A stretch of 64,000 nt of DNA from Desulfarculus sp. (lineage in GTDB: Bacteria > Desulfobacterota > Desulfarculia > Desulfarculales > Desulfarculaceae), in assembly GCA_016218705.1 (NCBI GenBank), contig JACRDC010000075.1, forward strand, positions 1 through 64,000, given 5' to 3'. Below are positions 58,157 through 64,000 of this stretch, piece after piece. Within the stretch, counting starts at the first letter, position 1. Each line of letters opens with the position of its first letter. The position numbers were made by a program, and so were the translations under genes. The notes under the pieces were generated by a model. That model did not search any database. It was not told where the DNA came from and was given only the letters and a program-made list of their open reading frames with translations.

Positions 58157-58684
58157 ATGGCGAAAATCTGCTGGTCAGCCGAGGGCGCGGACATGGCCTC
58201 CGTGATCCAGCGCGCTCTTGGAATGCACCAGAAATATGGCCCGGGCTTGTCCCGCGATCCCCGCGTCCGCTCCCTGCTGGACGACTATGGCCAGGCCATC
58301 GCGCAGACCGGCCAGCTCACCCAGGACCTGGGCATACCCGCCTTCTGCATGGCCTGCGCCACCCGCGACGGCGTCTGCTGCTTCGCGGGCGTGGAGCGCC
58401 GCTACGACGAATACCTGCTGTTAATCAACCTCCTGCTGGGAGCGCCGGCCGCCTGGGAGAAGAGCGCGGGGCCGACCTGCTACTTCTGCGGTCCCCAGGG
58501 CTGCACCCTGCTGGCCAAGCACTCCTTTTGCCACAACTTCTTCTGCGCGGAGATAAAGCAGGCCCTGGGCGGGGCGGGCATGGCCGCCATAAACCGCCAG
58601 GTGGGCCTGGAACTGAGCTGTCAGTGGGAGCTGGAGCGGGTGCTCTTGCCCTGGCTGTGGGCCAGGGAAAAACAAGACCTCTAG
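58157..58684 (+). CDS. Cysteine-rich hypothetical protein (possible metal/Fe-S binding)
   Basis: FCMACATRDGVCCFAGVE...CYFCGPQGCTLLAKHSFCHNFFCAE. Confidence 0.7.
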   Translation: MAKICWSAEGADMASVIQRALGMHQKYGPGLSRDPRVRSLLDDYGQAIAQTGQLTQDLGIPAFCMACATRDGVCCFAGVERRYDEYLLLINLLLGAPAAWEKSAGPTCYFCGPQGCTLLAKHSFCHNFFCAEIKQALGGAGMAAINRQVGLELSCQWELERVLLPWLWAREKQDL

Positions 58685-58696
58685 ACTGGCCGCCGG

Positions 58697-60043
58697 TTAT
58701 TTACGCCTGAGCACCACGTGCTCCATCAGCATGGCCAGCACCAGCCCCATGACGAAGCCATTGGCCAACAGCGGCTGCAAAAGGGGATGCAGGGCCTGGC
58801 GGGCCTGGGCGGGCATGAAGGTCACGACCATGCCGCCGATCAGCGCCGTGCCCATCACCAGGCCGGAGGGCCAGTCCACGGGGGTGCCATCACGGGTGAC
58901 CAGCAGCAGGGCCGCGTAGACCGTGCTGGCCATGAGGCAGAACAGCACCGCCCCCACCACCGGCGCCGGCAACAGCCCCACCAGGGCCAGCCCGCCGGGC
59001 CAGAAGGCCAAGACCAGCACCAAACCGGCGGCAGGCAACAAAGTCCAGCGGCTGGCGCTCTGGGAGGCGATGAGCACCCCCGGGCTCACCGAGTAGGTCA
59101 CCGGCCCGGGTAGGCCCCACAGACCCGCCAAGAGCCCGCCCAGGCCGCTGACCAGCACCGCCCGGTTGGAGCGGCCCAGCCAGCCTGGCCGGCCCCGCCG
59201 GTTGGCGGGGCGGTCGCCGTCCCGGGCACCCACCATGGGCAAGAGCGAACCCACGGTGGCCAGCTCGTTGGCGGTGAGCGCCAGGTAGCACAGCACAAAG
59301 GCCGCGATGACCCCAGGATCCAGGGCCAGGCTGGATGGCAGCAGGCTGGGCGGGGTCCAGGGGGAGAGCCCAGCGGCGGGCCAGGCCGGGGCCGGGGCCA
59401 GGCCCAGCAGGTAGTAGGCCGCCGACCCCACTAGCATGCCCAAGAGCAGCACCGAGGAGGAGACCAGGCCCTTTAGCCGGTGCTGGGCCCAGAGCATGGC
59501 CCCCACCAGGGCCATGGCAAACAGGAAGGGACCGGCCACGGCGGCTCCGGCGGTGTGGGCCGCCGGGGGGAAGAAGAGGTCGCGCATGGTGGGGCCCAGG
59601 CTTATGACGATCAAGAGCAGGGTGGACGAAAGGACCGGCGGGGTGTAGAGCCGGCCCAGGCGGCCGGCCAGGCCCGTGAGGCCCAACAACGCCGTTAACG
59701 CCCCGCCCAGGGCCATGGCCCCGCAGACCGCCGCCAGGCCGGCGCCCAGGGTGGCCAGCACACCCACCATCAGCACCGCGCTGGGTCCCACCAGGCCGGG
59801 CAGGCGGTGACCCCAGCAGACCTGGGCCAGTTGCACCAGAGCGCCCATGATCAACAGCCGTTGCATGAAGGCCACGCGGCCGGCCTGGTCCAGGCCCTGG
59901 GCCAGGGCCACGACCTCGCCCAGCACCAACAGCCCCGGCAGCAGCACCACCAGCCATTGCAGGGAGAGTACCGCCAGGGCCAGGGGCGGCGGCCAGGCGT
60001 CCAGGCCGTAACGCAGGTTCAGTTTGGTTGGCTGGCTGGGCAT
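58697..60043 (-). CDS. Xanthine/uracil permease family (NCS2-like) transporter
   Basis: LRYGLDAWPPPLALAVLSLQWLVVLLPGLLVLGEVVALA, GPSAVLMVGVLATLGAGLAAVCGAMALGGALTALLGLTGLAGRLGRLYTPPVL. Confidence 0.85.
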   Translation of the reverse strand: MPSQPTKLNLRYGLDAWPPPLALAVLSLQWLVVLLPGLLVLGEVVALAQGLDQAGRVAFMQRLLIMGALVQLAQVCWGHRLPGLVGPSAVLMVGVLATLGAGLAAVCGAMALGGALTALLGLTGLAGRLGRLYTPPVLSSTLLLIVISLGPTMRDLFFPPAAHTAGAAVAGPFLFAMALVGAMLWAQHRLKGLVSSSVLLLGMLVGSAAYYLLGLAPAPAWPAAGLSPWTPPSLLPSSLALDPGVIAAFVLCYLALTANELATVGSLLPMVGARDGDRPANRRGRPGWLGRSNRAVLVSGLGGLLAGLWGLPGPVTYSVSPGVLIASQSASRWTLLPAAGLVLVLAFWPGGLALVGLLPAPVVGAVLFCLMASTVYAALLLVTRDGTPVDWPSGLVMGTALIGGMVVTFMPAQARQALHPLLQPLLANGFVMGLVLAMLMEHVVLRRK

Positions 60044-60097
60044 GGGCTAATTATGCCGGGCGGGATGTCAAATGGCCATGCCCTCTTGGGGCGTTGT

Positions 60098-61762
<1,665 letters not shown>

Positions 61763-61774
61763 GTGGATTGCGTC

Positions 61775-63154
61775 CTAGCCCTGGTCCAGGCCGTCTTCGT
61801 AGGCCAGGTCCTCGAATTTGGTCAGGTCGTCCAAAAAGACCAGCTTGACCGTGCCCGTGGGGCCGTTGCGCTGCTTGCCGATGATGACCTCGGCCAGGTT
61901 GTCATCGGGCGCCTCGGGCTCGTCCTTCTTCTTGTAGACCTTCTTGCGGAAGATGAACATGATGACGTCGGCATCCTGCTCGATGGCGCCTGACTCGCGC
62001 AGGTCGCTGAGCATGGGCCGCTTGTCGCCGGGCCGGTCCTCCACCTTGCGGTTGAGCTGGCTTAAGGCCACCACCGGCACCGAGAGCTCCTTGGCCAGGG
62101 CCTTCAAGGAGCGGCTGATGTCGCTGATCTCCTGCTCGCGGCTGTCGTGGCCACCGGTGCGGCCGCGCATGAGCTGCAAGTAATCCACCAGGATCAGGCC
62201 CAGGTTTTTCTCTTGCTTGAGGCGGCGGGCCTTGGCGCGCATCTCCAGCACGCTGATGGCCGGGGTGTCGTCAATGTAGATGGGCGCGTTCAGCAGGCGG
62301 TCGGCGGCGGCGGTGAGCGCTGGGAAGTCCTGGTTGTAGGAAAGAAACCCGCTACGGATCTTGGAGCCCGAAACCCGGGCCTCGCTGGAGAGCAGGCGCA
62401 GGCCCAACTGCTCCTTGCTCATCTCCAGGCTGAAGACCGCCGCGCAGACCCCGTGCTCCATGGCGGCGTTGGCGGCCATGTTGAGCGCGAAGGCCGTCTT
62501 GCCCATGGAGGGGCGGCCGGCCACGATGATGAGGTCGCCGGCTTGCAGGCCAGTGGTGTACTGGTCCAGCATCTTGAACCCGGTGGGCACGCCGGCCACC
62601 AGGCCTTTTTGCTTGAAACGCTTCTCGATGACCTCCAGGGAGGAGCGCACCACCTCGGACAGGGGCGCGAAGCCCTGCATGTTGCGCTGCTGGGTGGCGG
62701 AGAAGATGGCGCGCTCTGCCTCCTCCAGGGCCATTTCGGGGTCGGCCTGGTGGGAGTAGGCGGCCTCGATGGCCGAGTGGGAGGCGTTGATGAACTGACG
62801 CAGGAGGGCCTTGTCGGCCACCAGTTGGGCGTAGTGGTCTATGTGGGCCGGGCTTAAGACCGTGTCGGCCAACTCGGCCAGGAAGGCGGCCCCGCCCACG
62901 CCCTCCAGTTGGCTTAAGTCGGCCAGGCGGGAGGTGACGGTGATCTCGTCCACGGGCTGGCCCTTGTCGTAAAGGGCCAGCATCGCCGCGAAGATCAGGC
63001 CGTGGCGGCGGTCGTAGAAGTCCTCGGGCTTGAGGGTAGCGGCGATGCCGGCCAAGACCTCCACGCCGTGGGCCAGCACGCCCCCCAGGACCCCCTGCTC
63101 GGCGGCCAGGTCCTGGGGGGGAAGGCGACGGGGGCTGGGGCCGTGCTCGGCCAA
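61775..63154 (-). CDS. dnaB: Replicative DNA helicase
   Basis: LPPQDLAAEQGVLGGVL, IIVAGRPSMGKTAFALNMAANAA, FSLEMSKEQLGLRLLSSEARV, LILVDYLQLM. Confidence 0.97.
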   Translation of the reverse strand: MAEHGPSPRRLPPQDLAAEQGVLGGVLAHGVEVLAGIAATLKPEDFYDRRHGLIFAAMLALYDKGQPVDEITVTSRLADLSQLEGVGGAAFLAELADTVLSPAHIDHYAQLVADKALLRQFINASHSAIEAAYSHQADPEMALEEAERAIFSATQQRNMQGFAPLSEVVRSSLEVIEKRFKQKGLVAGVPTGFKMLDQYTTGLQAGDLIIVAGRPSMGKTAFALNMAANAAMEHGVCAAVFSLEMSKEQLGLRLLSSEARVSGSKIRSGFLSYNQDFPALTAAADRLLNAPIYIDDTPAISVLEMRAKARRLKQEKNLGLILVDYLQLMRGRTGGHDSREQEISDISRSLKALAKELSVPVVALSQLNRKVEDRPGDKRPMLSDLRESGAIEQDADVIMFIFRKKVYKKKDEPEAPDDNLAEVIIGKQRNGPTGTVKLVFLDDLTKFEDLAYEDGLDQG

Positions 63155-63158
63155 GCCT

Positions 63159-63659
63159 CTACTCCTCGGCCGCGCTCTCCTCGGCCTGCTGCGCGCCCTC
63201 GGCGGCTGGCGCGCCGGCCTCGGGCTCCACCACCACCTTGACCTCCACCACCACCTGGGGATGGAGCTTGATCTTTATCAGGTGCTCGCCCAGACGCTTG
63301 ATGGGCTGCTCCATGATGATGCGGCGGCGGTCGAGCTCATGGCCGGCATCGGCCAGGGCCTTGGCCACGTCCATGTTGGTCACCGAGCCGTAGAGCTTGC
63401 CGCCCTCGCCGGCCCGGGCCACGATGGTCACGCCCACGCCCGTGAGCTTGTCGGCGTCGCTCTTGACGCGGGCGGCCTCCTTGGCTTGGGTTGCGGCGAT
63501 GCGCTTCTGTTCGGCCTCCACGGCGGCCACGTTCTTCTTGGTGGCGGTGATGGCCAGGCCTTGGGGCACCAGGTAGTTGCGGCCGTAACCGTCCTTGACC
63601 TCCACCACCTCGCCGGGGTCGCCCAGACCCAGCACTTCCTTGGTGAGGATGACCTTCAT
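63159..63659 (-). CDS. rplI: 50S ribosomal protein L9
   Basis: MKVILTKEVLGLGDPGEVVEVKDGYGRNYLVPQGLAITAT. Confidence 0.97.
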   Translation of the reverse strand: MKVILTKEVLGLGDPGEVVEVKDGYGRNYLVPQGLAITATKKNVAAVEAEQKRIAATQAKEAARVKSDADKLTGVGVTIVARAGEGGKLYGSVTNMDVAKALADAGHELDRRRIIMEQPIKRLGEHLIKIKLHPQVVVEVKVVVEPEAGAPAAEGAQQAEESAAEE

Positions 63660-63676
63660 TGGCGTTCCTTTCGCGA

Positions 63677-64000
63677 TCAGGCCGACTGCTTGCTGCCCAG
63701 CCGCCTGAAGTTAAACCATAGATCAAACAGCCCCGCCAGCGCCACCAACAGGGCCAGGAAAACTTCCACCGCCAGCAGGGCGTAGAGGCCCATCCGCAAG
63801 AGCCGGGGCGCGTTTTTCTTCTCCAGCCAAAAGGCCAGCACGGCCATGCCCTGGAAGAAGTAAACCACGCCCAAGGGCAGCAGGAGGTTGACCCCCGCCC
63901 AGGCCGGCCAGCCCTCGGTGGCCGCGATGGCCACCCCGGCGGCGATGACCAACCACACCAGGTGCTCCGGGGCCTGCCAGCGGTTCAGGGGCTCCGGCGG
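63677..64000 (-). CDS. DUF2232-like membrane protein, C-terminal part (runs off window)
   Basis: Open frame to the window edge; NLLLPLGVVYFFQGMAVLAFWLEKK...; immediately upstream of rplI. Confidence 0.7.
   Translation of the reverse strand, partial: PPEPLNRWQAPEHLVWLVIAAGVAIAATEGWPAWAGVNLLLPLGVVYFFQGMAVLAFWLEKKNAPRLLRMGLYALLAVEVFLALLVALAGLFDLWFNFRRLGSKQSA

Overview
The window is a GC-rich bacterial chromosome segment, mostly housekeeping. I infer a Desulfobacterota-like or other anaerobic lineage from gene content, not from a search. Recognisable blocks: a TPP riboswitch with thi4; glgC; recG; purM; ispG; proS; a bifunctional rel/spoT gene; a CpxAR-like two-component pair; a branched-chain amino-acid operon (ilvD-ilvB-ilvN-ilvC-leuC-leuD-leuB plus an acetolactate decarboxylase); prmA; dodecin; a surface-glycan glycosyltransferase cluster; ribF; tRNA-Leu(CAG); a large ABCG-like fusion; hflX; and dnaB-rplI with a partial DUF2232-like gene. 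Two AT-rich foreign patches occur: a RipA-like membrane gene split by an in-frame amber codon (4.8-5.6 kb) and a stand-alone TIR-domain gene (11.5-12.6 kb). The most unusual signals lie outside the ORF track. (1) A family of modular palindromic hairpin clusters occurs at 1-161, 18033-18152, 19350-19424 and 51854-52015. Hairpin units share apical motifs but have different, mutually compensated stems. Two clusters are inverted mosaic copies of each other, and one carries a hairpin nested inside the loop of another hairpin. (2) Two tandem, unannotated, Leu/Ile/Val-rich leader peptides precede the ilv-leu operon. All calls come from reading the sequence and recall of protein families; no database or folding computation was run.
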